DNA of 64,000 bases from Oleiphilus messinensis (GTDB lineage: Bacteria > Pseudomonadota > Gammaproteobacteria > Pseudomonadales > Oleiphilaceae), in the NCBI RefSeq assembly GCF_002162375.1, contig NZ_CP021425.1, forward strand, positions 6,079,276 through 6,143,275, in the 5' to 3' direction. Position 1 is the first letter of the stretch, and every line of letters begins with the position of its first letter. Shown piece by piece: positions 43,103 to 51,290 of the stretch. The notes under the pieces are model-generated. The model ran no database searches. It saw only the letters and a list, made by a program, of their open reading frames with translations, and was not told the origin of the DNA. The translations under genes and the position numbers were made by a program.

Positions 43103-44749
43103 GTGTATTTTCGAGAATATAACAAAACCCGCTTCCTGGTAGTGGATCAGAATCTAAAGGTCAGACAATCTGTTGAACAGTTTCTAAAGAGTTTCGGTGC
43201 CTGGTACATTGACTCGGCCACCTATGCCGATGAAGCTGTTGACAAGTGTCAACATGGCCTTTTCGATGTTGTGCTCTGCGATTATCACCTGGGCGATAAA
43301 GACGGCCAGCAGGTACTGGAAGAATTACGCTCGAAAAAACTGTTGAAGCATACCAGTTTGTTCATCATGGCATCCGCTGAAACAACCAAGGAGATGGTAC
43401 TCAGTGCGGTTGACTACCAACCCGACGCCTATATCAACAAACCGATTACCCGTGATTTACTAAAGCACCGCTTCGATGGTCTCTTGCTCGATAACGAAGT
43501 GCTGTATGACATTAAATTCGCTCTGGATAGTGGTGATCAGAGCACGGCGATTTACCTCTGTGAAGAAAAAATACTGCGCAACAGCAAGTACCGGTCCTGG
43601 TGTGAGAAAACCCTCGCCAACGTCTTGTTCAACAAGGCAGACTACGACGGCGCAGAAGCGGTTTACACCTCCGTCATCAAGCGACGGCCACTCATTTGGG
43701 CTCAAATGGGATTGGCCAGGATCCAATTTGCCCGGCAACAATACCAGGAAGCAGAACAAAGCTTGCAGGAAATCCTGAAAGCCAGCCCGAATTGCCTCCA
43801 GGCTTACGATTTGCTGGCCGAAATCTTCGATCTGACCAAGCGCTGGAAAGACGCGCAGGCGCTCCTGCTTACCGCGACCAAATTGGCACCGCGCGCGGTA
43901 CACCGCCAGTCACGGTTGGGTGAGCTTTGCCTCAAAAACCAAGATCTCAACAACGCTCTGTCAGCCTTCCAGAATGCCGTGGAAATGGGACAAAAGTCAT
44001 TGCATGACAAACCCTCAAATCATATCTATCTCGCTCACTGCATTCACGAAACCCCGGCTTCGGATGCGCAACCAGACCGGGAAAGCGCATCACATCAGGC
44101 CTTGGATGTTCTCAAGTATGCAGAACAAAAATTTACCCCGGAACGGGACGTAAAGCTGCATGCCAGTCTTGTCGAAACCCGCATTCACAACACATTACAG
44201 CAGCAGGAGCTAATGGCCCAGTCTCTCACCCAGGCACAAGATATTTATTTTGCAGAATGGTCACGACTCACCCCGGAACTGACCTTGGAATACGCCCAGA
44301 CGTTATTTATCGCGGGTAAAGAAGCCGAAGCAGAAATGACCCTGTCCCAGCTGCAGGCATTATATGCCCATGACACATCCATACTGGCGCGCATTGCGGA
44401 ACTCAGGGATGAACCGGTTGCCTGGCAAGCGCGGGTTAAAGCGGCAGAATTAAATAAGCGGGGTATCAAGTGTTTTGAAGGCGGTCAGCTTGAAGAGGCC
44501 ATCCAGATATTTGAGGAGGCACTTAACTTCTCCCCCCGCCACCCGGGACTCAATCTCAACCTTGTGCAGGTTTTGTTGAAATACCTGCCTAAAAGTTCCA
44601 ACCCGGAAGCACGCCTGGCGCAGTGCACCACATCGTTAAACGCGATCAAACACATCAACGAAAAACACCGTCAATTTCCTCGCTATCAACATTTACAGAG
44701 GAAACTCGCTCAAACCAAAATACAGCAGGGCCAACGAAACCTTGGTTAA
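43103..44749 (+). CDS. Response regulator receiver-TPR protein
   Basis: A 548-residue protein. Residues about 8-130 are a CheY-like receiver with the phospho-acceptor Asp in VVLCDYHLGD (near 58) and the conserved Lys in INKPIT. The rest consists of about eight TPR-like helix pairs (for example GAEAVYTSVIKRRPLIWAQMGLARIQ and LEEAIQIFEEALNFSPRHPGLNLNL). Such REC-TPR proteins act as phosphorylation-controlled scaffolds. It starts at GTG. The cognate kinase could be any of those at 57-64 kb (inference). Confidence 0.87.
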   Translation: MYFREYNKTRFLVVDQNLKVRQSVEQFLKSFGAWYIDSATYADEAVDKCQHGLFDVVLCDYHLGDKDGQQVLEELRSKKLLKHTSLFIMASAETTKEMVLSAVDYQPDAYINKPITRDLLKHRFDGLLLDNEVLYDIKFALDSGDQSTAIYLCEEKILRNSKYRSWCEKTLANVLFNKADYDGAEAVYTSVIKRRPLIWAQMGLARIQFARQQYQEAEQSLQEILKASPNCLQAYDLLAEIFDLTKRWKDAQALLLTATKLAPRAVHRQSRLGELCLKNQDLNNALSAFQNAVEMGQKSLHDKPSNHIYLAHCIHETPASDAQPDRESASHQALDVLKYAEQKFTPERDVKLHASLVETRIHNTLQQQELMAQSLTQAQDIYFAEWSRLTPELTLEYAQTLFIAGKEAEAEMTLSQLQALYAHDTSILARIAELRDEPVAWQARVKAAELNKRGIKCFEGGQLEEAIQIFEEALNFSPRHPGLNLNLVQVLLKYLPKSSNPEARLAQCTTSLNAIKHINEKHRQFPRYQHLQRKLAQTKIQQGQRNLG

Positions 44750-44829
44750 CTTGCCAGGTGAATTGGAATTTGCAACCGGCTGTGAACAAAATTAAAAAAT
44801 AACCAAATGTATTTCCGGAGATTTCAATC

Positions 44830-45384
44830 GTGAGATTCAGCTCTAATTCAGTGTGGATATTCATGCTAACGTTTCCCTTGTCCATTGCGGTTCTGGCGAA
44901 GCATCCTGCAGAAAAAACGGAGAACGGCACAGTGGATCACAGCATGATGGATCATAGCCAAATGCACCAATCCCGCCCGGTGCTGCCTGAGTACCCTGTA
45001 CCTGAAATCGAACTCGGTATCGTTCCTGACGCTGTCTCTGGCTACAACCTGACACTTCGGGTGGCCCACTTTAATTTGATCCCGCCCCAATTGCGCACCA
45101 TAGAGAAAAAGGTACAGCCAGGAGAGGAACCAGGAGGAGTGGAAGAAGGACATGCTCACCTCTACGTTAATGGTACAAAAATTCAGCGTCTATATGGTCG
45201 CTATGTCCACTTGCCAGGCACCCTTTTCAACCCGGGAATCAATCAAATTACTGTAACGTTGAATGATCATGAACACCAGAATCTGAGCATCCAGAATCGT
45301 GATATTCAAGCAACTCTGACGATCAATACCCGAAAAGATGACTTTCTGCAGTTCGCCTATACCTCATCTCCCATTCGAAACTAA
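44830..45384 (+). CDS. Exported beta-sandwich protein of unknown function
   Basis: A 184-residue protein with a signal peptide (about 1-23) and a His/Met-rich linker (DHSMMDHSQMHQ) that could bind copper. The globular domain has the conserved stretch EGHAHLYVNGTKIQRLYGRYVHLPG and ends NQITVTLNDHEHQNLSIQNRDI, resembling the small periplasmic DUF4399-like/cupredoxin-like beta proteins. It begins with GTG at 44830. Metal handling is plausible but unproven. Confidence 0.7.
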   Translation: MRFSSNSVWIFMLTFPLSIAVLAKHPAEKTENGTVDHSMMDHSQMHQSRPVLPEYPVPEIELGIVPDAVSGYNLTLRVAHFNLIPPQLRTIEKKVQPGEEPGGVEEGHAHLYVNGTKIQRLYGRYVHLPGTLFNPGINQITVTLNDHEHQNLSIQNRDIQATLTINTRKDDFLQFAYTSSPIRN

Positions 45385-45390
45385 ACCGGG

Positions 45391-46182
45391 TTAATTCGCG
45401 TTTACACCTGGACTTTGGGCAAGATAAGGGGAAAGCAGCGCTTCATAGGGTGTTCGTTGCCGTCGTTCATTATGCGCATGGTTATAGCGCGCAAGAGCTT
45501 CCGAACAGCCTTTACAAAATACGGTGTATAAACCAACTTTCTGCTCGGGCAACGGAATAAAACGGAGATGATCTGAAATCTGCAATTGCCGGGCTTCGAA
45601 GCGCAAAGTCATAATGGTGGGGTTATAAACCGCATCCAGTCGCTTGGCATTCAACAATCGGAGCATGGTTCGGAAGGCATTCAAATCTCCCACGATAAAA
45701 TTGATATCCAAGCGGGCATCACGCATGAAAGGTGACAAGTAGCCATGCTTGGTGAATCCGATTTCAGTATCCAGCAAATCCTCTGGAGACTGAACTTTAA
45801 TTAGCGGGGATGACGCTAATACCGCCAGCCCTGATTGCATATAGGTCAGCGGGGAATCAGGGTACAAATATCGTTTTTCCCGGTTACCGTCTTTTGCCAG
45901 AGTCAATACTGCATCCAGTTTGCCTTCTTCCATATGCATGATAAGCCGACTGAATGGATACACTTGCCAATGGATGCTGACGCCCATTTCCGGTGCAATA
46001 TAACGCTCCATATAGTCAATTGCAGCGCCTTTGACCTGGGTCTCATCTGTGCTGTCGGTGAAGGCATGGGGAGCTAGATTGAACAAGCCTACAGTCAGCA
46101 CGGGTTCAAGCGCTAAACCAGTCGGGGAATGAAACAAAAGTGTGGTTGTTGCGATTAGCAGCAAGTTACATAAACAGTTCAA
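45391..46182 (-). CDS. Periplasmic substrate-binding-like protein (SBP family 3)
   Basis: A 263-residue protein with a signal peptide (about 1-25, ending GLALEP) and a two-lobed periplasmic binding fold: an N-terminal lobe with VGLFNLAPHAFTDSTDETQVKGAAIDYMERY and a hinge with EDLLDTEIGFTKHG. No transporter genes are adjacent, so it may serve a sensor kinase or chemoreceptor instead. The apparent start is TTG at 46182. It faces the 44830 gene with a 6-base gap. Confidence 0.78.
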   Translation of the reverse strand: MNCLCNLLLIATTTLLFHSPTGLALEPVLTVGLFNLAPHAFTDSTDETQVKGAAIDYMERYIAPEMGVSIHWQVYPFSRLIMHMEEGKLDAVLTLAKDGNREKRYLYPDSPLTYMQSGLAVLASSPLIKVQSPEDLLDTEIGFTKHGYLSPFMRDARLDINFIVGDLNAFRTMLRLLNAKRLDAVYNPTIMTLRFEARQLQISDHLRFIPLPEQKVGLYTVFCKGCSEALARYNHAHNERRQRTPYEALLSPYLAQSPGVNAN

Positions 46183-46444
46183 TCAAGCAGACTCATCTTA
46201 TTTTTATCATCAGACTCAGTGTAGCAAAACTGAATTTTGTGTCACTTATTCTCAAAACTCTGTGCAATCTTCGTACGAATATCGTATCTGTTACGGTCAT
46301 CCGGTTAATTTGTGCAAAAAGTGTGACCTTGTAGTCAATTTTGAATCCAACAACCTGTGGCCTTGAGGGGATATTCAGCGATTACGCGCATTGAATAGTA
46401 ATTGAACAAATGCTTGTAAACGCAACAATACTCAGGAGCCTGTC

Positions 46445-46675
46445 ATGTACCAAATGAGCCAAACTGCAGTTTTTCACTTGCACAAAATTGAAAGAATGAT
46501 TCGAAACATGACTCAGAAGCGATTCCGACTCAGTAATGCCGAGGACATTGATGAATTGTTAATTCGTGCTGCGAGCAGCAGCCAGAAAGAGCTGCACACC
46601 GCACTGAACCAATTTGTTGCACATTGCCACCCGGATTCACAGCGCCAGGTTGGCGAATTGCTCCGTGTGAATTAA
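46445..46675 (+). CDS. Small protein of unknown function, paralogue A
   Basis: A 76-residue helical soluble protein (AVFHLHKIERMIRNMTQKRFRLSNAEDIDELLIRAA). It is clearly related to the protein at 46929, sharing the pattern A-x-FHLH-[KR]-[IV]-E, R-[RF]-x-L, ED-[IL]-x-x-L-I-R-[AL]-A and a closing N-x-F-[IV]-x-x-C. CAGGAG sits 8 bases before the ATG. No family is known to me. Confidence 0.68.
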   Translation: MYQMSQTAVFHLHKIERMIRNMTQKRFRLSNAEDIDELLIRAASSSQKELHTALNQFVAHCHPDSQRQVGELLRVN

Positions 46676-46707
46676 ACACAAAAATGAGGAATCGGGAGAA
46701 AAGCAGT

Positions 46708-46851
46708 ATGAACAATTCGATATCGCAGAGTAAATCCGAAACAACCGGTTCAATACCACAGGAGCCGATTACGTTACTGTCACGGGTTGATATCCGTCTG
46801 CCTTGCTTGTTGTTTTCTGTATTGTTAATCGTAAATCTGCTGGCGCAGTAA
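46708..46851 (+). CDS. 47-residue membrane protein between the paralogues
   Basis: A polar N-terminus (MNNSISQSKSETTGSIPQEP) followed by one hydrophobic helix (LPCLLFSVLLIVNLLAQ) at the C-terminus, like a small tail-anchored protein. GGGAG lies about 9 bases upstream, and the gene sits 32 bases after paralogue A on the same strand, which supports a real gene. Its stop runs into a heptanucleotide repeat. Confidence 0.55.
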   Translation: MNNSISQSKSETTGSIPQEPITLLSRVDIRLPCLLFSVLLIVNLLAQ

Positions 46852-46880
46852 GCCATAAGCCATAAGCCATAAGCCATAAG
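46850..46880 (+). repeat. Heptanucleotide tandem repeat (AAGCCAT)4
   Basis: Four exact copies of AAGCCAT plus AAG start at the stop codon of the 47-residue gene and end 49 bases before paralogue B. Confidence 0.95.
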
Positions 46881-46928
46881 AAGCAAAGATCACCACCATG
46901 TACGCACATGCGTCAGGAGAGTTCCAAC

Positions 46929-47147
46929 ATGCACGCTATTCCGGAAGCTGCGCTTTTTCATTTGCATCGCGTTGAATGCTTGCTGAGCACCCAGCACCAG
47001 CGTCGTTATTCACTCATGTTACGGCGCGATATGGAGGATCTGATTCGCCTTGCAGCCCTGAGTCAAAATACTGAGGTGAGACAGGAATTAAATCTATTTA
47101 TTAAAAGCTGTTTGTACCCCAAGACCCAGCCTGTTAGGTGCGTTTAA
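46929..47147 (+). CDS. Small protein of unknown function, paralogue B
   Basis: A 72-residue helical protein (AALFHLHRVECLLSTQHQRRYSLMLRRDMEDLIRLAAL) homologous to the protein at 46445. I take the ATG at 46929, preceded by AGGAGAG at good spacing, rather than the longer frame from 46908. Together the three small genes look like one transcription unit. Confidence 0.66.
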   Translation: MHAIPEAALFHLHRVECLLSTQHQRRYSLMLRRDMEDLIRLAALSQNTEVRQELNLFIKSCLYPKTQPVRCV

Positions 47148-47243
47148 ACCGTCAGACACACGCAGAAACAGACAACAATCGGCTCGATGACAGGATACAG
47201 AAAATTTCACAGCGGAAGCGGTAAATCTGGACTGGACTATTCT

Positions 47244-47260
47244 GTGGGAAAATTTCCCAC
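47244..47260. promoter_or_regulatory. 8-1-8 palindrome in the yceH upstream region
   Basis: GTGGGAAA and TTTCCCAC flank one A. It lies between the small-protein cluster and yceH and could be an operator or a bidirectional terminator. The 305-base gap contains no other convincing gene. Confidence 0.45.
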
Positions 47261-47406
47261 GCATACAAACATAATGCTTTGAGGTTGGTGCTGACACATC
47301 CGGGGAAGGTAGGAAAGTAATAACCATTGAAGCGCTGCAATGAGCACCTTAAAAGAATAGTAGACTTGCACTTGATTTGCAATGCCCAATTCTCTCTGTA
47401 ATGCAT

Positions 47407-47414
47407 GTTATACT
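47407..47414 (+). promoter_or_regulatory. Extended -10 promoter element for yceH
   Basis: TGTTATACT carries an extended TG and a -10 match TATACT (47409-47414), about 38 bases before the ATG. No clear -35 box is at 17 bases. Confidence 0.45.
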
Positions 47415-47452
47415 CACTGGACGCGTCGTTAATCCAATAGGGATATCTGCAT

Positions 47453-48106
47453 ATGAAATTTGATCTCAATCTGTATGAGACAAGGGTGATCAGCGTGTTA
47501 CTGGAAAAAGAAGTGACCACCCCAGACCAGTATCCCTTATCACTCAATGCACTGAAAAATGCCTGCAATCAAAAGAGCAACCGCCATCCGGTACTGGAGC
47601 TCGATGAAACAACGGTCAGCAATACCCTTGATGCACTGGAAGACAAAAATCTGATCAGGCGTACGCAACAAGGGAGTCGGGTCGAAAAATTCAAGCATCG
47701 ATTTTGCAATACTGAATTCGGCGAGCTGAAGCTCACACCGGCTCAGTTAGCGATTCTGTGTGAGCTCATGCTCAGAGGTGCACAAACCCCGGGTGAATTA
47801 CGCTCAAGAGCATCAAGAATGGCGGCACTCAAAGAGGTTCGCGAGGTCGACGACGCATTGCAGGAACTGATACAGATGACATTAGTTAAGGCCCTGCCCA
47901 GAGAACCCGGGAAACGAGAATGTCGTTACCAACATCTGCTCGGCAAGTCTACCGAACAGCCTGTTGCCGCCAAGGCCACCGAGGCGCAGGGCAATCTGGC
48001 GGCCAAAGACGCCAAAATAAAACAGTTGGAGCAACAGGTCTCGGACCTTCAATCCGAGAATGAAAGACTGATCCAAAAGCTACGGCAATTAGGCGAGGTT
48101 GTCTGA
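47453..48106 (+). CDS. yceH: YceH family protein (UPF0502/DUF480)
   Basis: A 217-residue protein of two tandem winged-helix domains (about 1-85 and 90-165), with the family motifs RVISVLLEKEVTTPDQYPLSLNAL and ILCELMLRGAQTPGELRSRASRM. A C-terminal coiled coil follows (KDAKIKQLEQQVSDLQSENERL). Function is unknown; a DNA-binding role is suggested by fold. It overlaps the convergent receiver gene by 18 bases. Confidence 0.93.
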   Translation: MKFDLNLYETRVISVLLEKEVTTPDQYPLSLNALKNACNQKSNRHPVLELDETTVSNTLDALEDKNLIRRTQQGSRVEKFKHRFCNTEFGELKLTPAQLAILCELMLRGAQTPGELRSRASRMAALKEVREVDDALQELIQMTLVKALPREPGKRECRYQHLLGKSTEQPVAAKATEAQGNLAAKDAKIKQLEQQVSDLQSENERLIQKLRQLGEVV

Positions 48107-48580
48107 TATCTGAGCATCGGATTCAGAAGTTTCCGGTTCAGAAGCTTCATGCATTGAGAGCAACTCCCGGCACAACATGGGTAGCAGAGCGGTGTGAGCG
48201 CTCTTGCTGATAATGTCTTTCACACCGATTTGTAACAAGTCTTTCACTTCGCTGTATTTTGCCATTCCGGAAATCACCACAAACGGCGTTTCCGGAGACA
48301 ACTTCTTGACTGAATTCACAGCACTACGAACGTTGTAACCCGGTATATGGTAATCCGAAACCACAATATCCGGTTTACGCTGACTGATTTCACGCTCCAT
48401 TGCCGCCTGATCGCTGACATGACAGATTCGATGGCGTAATCCGGATCTTGCGATTGCTCGTTTAAACAAGGTTGCATCTGCCAGAGAATCCTCACAGAGC
48501 ACAATATTCACTACCGGAATCACATCATTCACGGCACGCACCATCATTTTTTCATCCAGAGTCCGTTTCATCGATACCAT
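48089..48580 (-). CDS. Stand-alone response regulator receiver, last gene of the che operon
   Basis: A 163-residue receiver with acidic ED at the start of strand 1 (VLCEDSLADA), phospho-acceptor Asp in IVVSDYHIPG and Lys in ISKSA, plus an acidic C-terminal tail. GAGG lies 8 bases before the ATG, which starts 2 bases after the cheB stop, so it is translationally linked to cheB. It may be the output or a phosphate sink of this chemosensory system rather than a classic CheY. Confidence 0.85.
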   Translation of the reverse strand: MVSMKRTLDEKMMVRAVNDVIPVVNIVLCEDSLADATLFKRAIARSGLRHRICHVSDQAAMEREISQRKPDIVVSDYHIPGYNVRSAVNSVKKLSPETPFVVISGMAKYSEVKDLLQIGVKDIISKSAHTALLPMLCRELLSMHEASEPETSESDAQISDNLA

Positions 48581-48582
48581 TT

Positions 48583-49746
48583 TTAAAACCTCTTCAGACC
48601 ACGATTCGCGATCAAATCCTGATGTTTGGACGCGCTTGGTAATACTTGCTCACTGTAATGCATAATTTGTTCGGGCAAACTTTCCAGGGATACCGTTTCT
48701 TTAACGCCGCCTTTTTTAATGGCTTCTTTCGGCATCCCAAACACCACGCAGCTTTGTTCATCTTGTGCCAGTGTTCGTGCTCCCGCCTGCTTCATTTCCA
48801 ATAATCCGGCAGCACCATCGCTCCCCATGCCGGTCATGATGATGCCCATCGCATTTTTACCTGCGTAACGTGCAACGGAGCGAAACAACACATCGACAGA
48901 GGGACGATGCCGACTTACCAACGGACCATCCCGTATTTCAACCTGGTATTGCGCACCATTGCGCTTCAACAGCATGTGCTTGCCACCCGGAGCGATCAGC
49001 ACCTGCCCCGGCATGACCCGATCACCGTCCGCCGCTTCTTTCACGGATAACGCACAAATGCTGTCCAGTCTACGGGCAAATGCTGCAGTAAACTTCTCCG
49101 GCATATGTTGAACAACAACCATACCATGTACCGTGGGGGGCAACCCGGACAGCATTCGCTCCAGAGCCTGAGTGCCGCCAGTTGACGTACCGATGGCGAT
49201 CACACGTTCAGTGGTTTTAACCATCGCCGCTGATTCCGTTCCAGGGGTTAGGGAGACATGAGTCTTAGCGAGATCTCGAGACCTGGTCTGACGCGGTGCG
49301 GTTACATCCCCGGCGGCTTTGGCATTGGCTTTGCGCAGACCGATACGGGCCACAGCAGCAGACTTGAGGGCATGCAATATTAACTGTGAACACTCTGCCA
49401 GACGCTGACTACCGCCGGCCTTGGGTTTCTCGACAATTTCCACGGCCCCTGCAGCAAGCGCTTGCATACAAGTATCTGTGCCTTTCTCAGTCAACGTGGA
49501 ACACATCACAATGGGTGTGGGACGTTCCGCCATGATTTTTTTCAAAAAGGTAATCCCATCCATACGCGGCATCTCAACGTCCAGAGTGATAATATCCGGC
49601 CACTCTTTCTCCATGCGCCTTAACGCAAACAGTGGATCCGCTACAGCAGCCATCACTTCAAAGCCGGGATCAGCATCAATAATTTCTTTCAGGACTTGCC
49701 TTACGACTGCAGAGTCATCAACGATCAGGACACGCTTGGCCGTCAT
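48583..49746 (-). CDS. cheB: Chemotaxis protein-glutamate methylesterase CheB
   Basis: A 387-residue two-domain enzyme that removes methyl groups from receptors after phosphorylation by CheA. The receiver (1-125) has Asp in [13 protein letters not shown]. The methylesterase domain has the catalytic Ser in [12 protein letters not shown], His in [10 protein letters not shown] and Asp in [11 protein letters not shown]. It lies 11 bases downstream of cheR in the same operon. Confidence 0.96.
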   Translation of the reverse strand: MTAKRVLIVDDSAVVRQVLKEIIDADPGFEVMAAVADPLFALRRMEKEWPDIITLDVEMPRMDGITFLKKIMAERPTPIVMCSTLTEKGTDTCMQALAAGAVEIVEKPKAGGSQRLAECSQLILHALKSAAVARIGLRKANAKAAGDVTAPRQTRSRDLAKTHVSLTPGTESAAMVKTTERVIAIGTSTGGTQALERMLSGLPPTVHGMVVVQHMPEKFTAAFARRLDSICALSVKEAADGDRVMPGQVLIAPGGKHMLLKRNGAQYQVEIRDGPLVSRHRPSVDVLFRSVARYAGKNAMGIIMTGMGSDGAAGLLEMKQAGARTLAQDEQSCVVFGMPKEAIKKGGVKETVSLESLPEQIMHYSEQVLPSASKHQDLIANRGLKRF

Positions 49747-49757
49747 GGGACCTCCGT

Positions 49758-50660
49758 TTACACTCGGCGATAGATTGACGGTTTAACAGCCGTCAGACAA
49801 TCATTAATCTGATACAGCGATTCAGCATGCCCAACGATCAGATAACCTCCAGGCTTCAACTGACGATAAATGCGTTCGATTAATTTGCGCTTGGTTTCCG
49901 TGTTGAAATAAATCATCACATTACGCAGGAAAATAACATCAAATTGGTCCAGGCAGCGCCAGTCCCCGTTAAGGTTGAATTGCTCAAACCGAACCTTGGC
50001 ACTCAGAGCAGGGTCAATCATTAACTTGGTCGCTTGATCCGCAACACCTTTCAGACAGTAATCCCGGAGAAAAGGCAGCGGTATTTTCTCTGCCGCCGAA
50101 ATCGGGTAAACACCGGTTCGGGCCCGCTCGATGACCGCTTGATTGATATCAGTGCCCAAAATCTGCCAGGATCCTTGAATCCCCAGAGAGCGCGCCAAAA
50201 CCATAGCGATGGAATAGGCTTCTTCACCACTTGACGCGGCTGCACTCCAGATTTTCAATTGCTCCCCGGAGCGATGGGCCGGCACGATAACATCTGCCAG
50301 AAACTCAAGGTGTTTTACTTCCCGAAAGAAATAGGTTTCATTGGTCGTCAACGCATCAAGCAGCAACTGCAGCTCCTGGGCCTGACCTGGTCGCTGTACC
50401 AGATCGAGGTATTGCCCGTAACGGCTCAAACCCAGCTGGACAAGGCGCTTGTTCAATCGCCCCATCAACAGTATTTTTTTATTATCCGATAAGGAAATTC
50501 CGGATAGTGTCATTAACAATGCCTGAACCCGGCGAAATTCAGCATCGGTAATCTGAATTTTTTCAACCAAAACCTCGTCCCGAATTGCTAACATATCCGC
50601 AAACCTTCTATTATCCGTCAATCTTCTACTATCCGTCGTAATGTCACTGTGCCGATTCAT
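49758..50660 (-). CDS. cheR: Chemotaxis protein methyltransferase CheR
   Basis: A 300-residue SAM-dependent methyltransferase that methylates receptor glutamates. The N-terminal helical domain is followed by a Rossmann-like catalytic domain with [10 protein letters not shown], the SAM motif [17 protein letters not shown] and NVMIYFN. Residues 8-21 contain the near-repeat [15 protein letters not shown], matching a 17-base DNA repeat. An alternative start at 50594 (MLAIRDEV) has a better ribosome site (AGAAGG), so the first 22 residues may not be translated. Confidence 0.94.
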   Translation of the reverse strand: MNRHSDITTDSRRLTDNRRFADMLAIRDEVLVEKIQITDAEFRRVQALLMTLSGISLSDNKKILLMGRLNKRLVQLGLSRYGQYLDLVQRPGQAQELQLLLDALTTNETYFFREVKHLEFLADVIVPAHRSGEQLKIWSAAASSGEEAYSIAMVLARSLGIQGSWQILGTDINQAVIERARTGVYPISAAEKIPLPFLRDYCLKGVADQATKLMIDPALSAKVRFEQFNLNGDWRCLDQFDVIFLRNVMIYFNTETKRKLIERIYRQLKPGGYLIVGHAESLYQINDCLTAVKPSIYRRV

Positions 50661-50666
50661 TTTGAG

Positions 50667-51191
50667 TTATCGGCTGATATCAGCCTGAACCGGTGGCGTC
50701 ATTTGATTCGCTTCAGCAAGCAACACCATCTCGTCCACAGATAAAACCTTTGCCACATCAAGGATAATGATGAACTCACCTTCCACTTTTGCCATGCCTT
50801 GAATAAAGTCGGAGCGAATCTTGGCACCAAATGCTGGGGCGGGCTCGATATCGCTCCCGGCAATGTCCAATACCGCACTGACCGCATCAACAACAATCCC
50901 GATGTCATATTGGCTATCATCATGAATCACCTCAATAATGACGATGCAGGTTCGTTTACCCACTGCAACGGCGTCACGATTGAAGCGTGCTTTCAAATCA
51001 ATTGCCGGAACGACCCGCCCTCGCAAATTGATTACACCCCGGATAAATTCCGGCATCATTGGAACGGGAGTCAGGTGACCATATTCAATAATTTCCTTGA
51101 TTTGCGTGATTTCCAACGCAAATGTTTCGGCACCCAACGTAAAGGTCAGATATTGAGCAGGTACTTCAGTTTGACTAAGTGCAGCATTCAT
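50667..51191 (-). CDS. cheW: Chemotaxis coupling protein CheW
   Basis: A 174-residue adaptor linking receptors to CheA. CheW fold with YLTFTLGAETFALEITQIKEII, PEFIRGVINLRGRVVPAIDLKARF and GMAKVEGEFIIILDVAKVL. It is first of the cheW-cheR-cheB-receiver unit, separated from the upstream MCP gene by a strong terminator, so it probably has its own promoter between 51192 and 51233. Confidence 0.96.
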   Translation of the reverse strand: MNAALSQTEVPAQYLTFTLGAETFALEITQIKEIIEYGHLTPVPMMPEFIRGVINLRGRVVPAIDLKARFNRDAVAVGKRTCIVIIEVIHDDSQYDIGIVVDAVSAVLDIAGSDIEPAPAFGAKIRSDFIQGMAKVEGEFIIILDVAKVLSVDEMVLLAEANQMTPPVQADISR

Positions 51192-51233
51192 TTTTTTCGC
51201 TCACTGTATTCTGTACACATTCTGCAGCGTCTG

Positions 51234-51275
51234 AAAAAGGGGCGGGAGTCAGCTCATCGAGTCTCAACTCCCGCC
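51234..51275 (-). terminator. Strong intrinsic terminator between mcp and cheW
   Basis: On the minus strand, GGCGGGAGT and ACTCCCGCC form a 9-bp GC-rich stem followed by CC and five T residues. It starts 15 bases after the MCP stop codon and should separate mcp transcripts from cheW. Confidence 0.9.
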
Positions 51276-51290
51276 AACTCCCCCCCGGGA

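Noticed and set aside
49758-50660. Frameshift or fusion in cheR because of the repeated N-terminal residues
   Set aside because: The frame is continuous and a better start at 50594 removes the repeated part; it is an alternative start question, not a broken gene.
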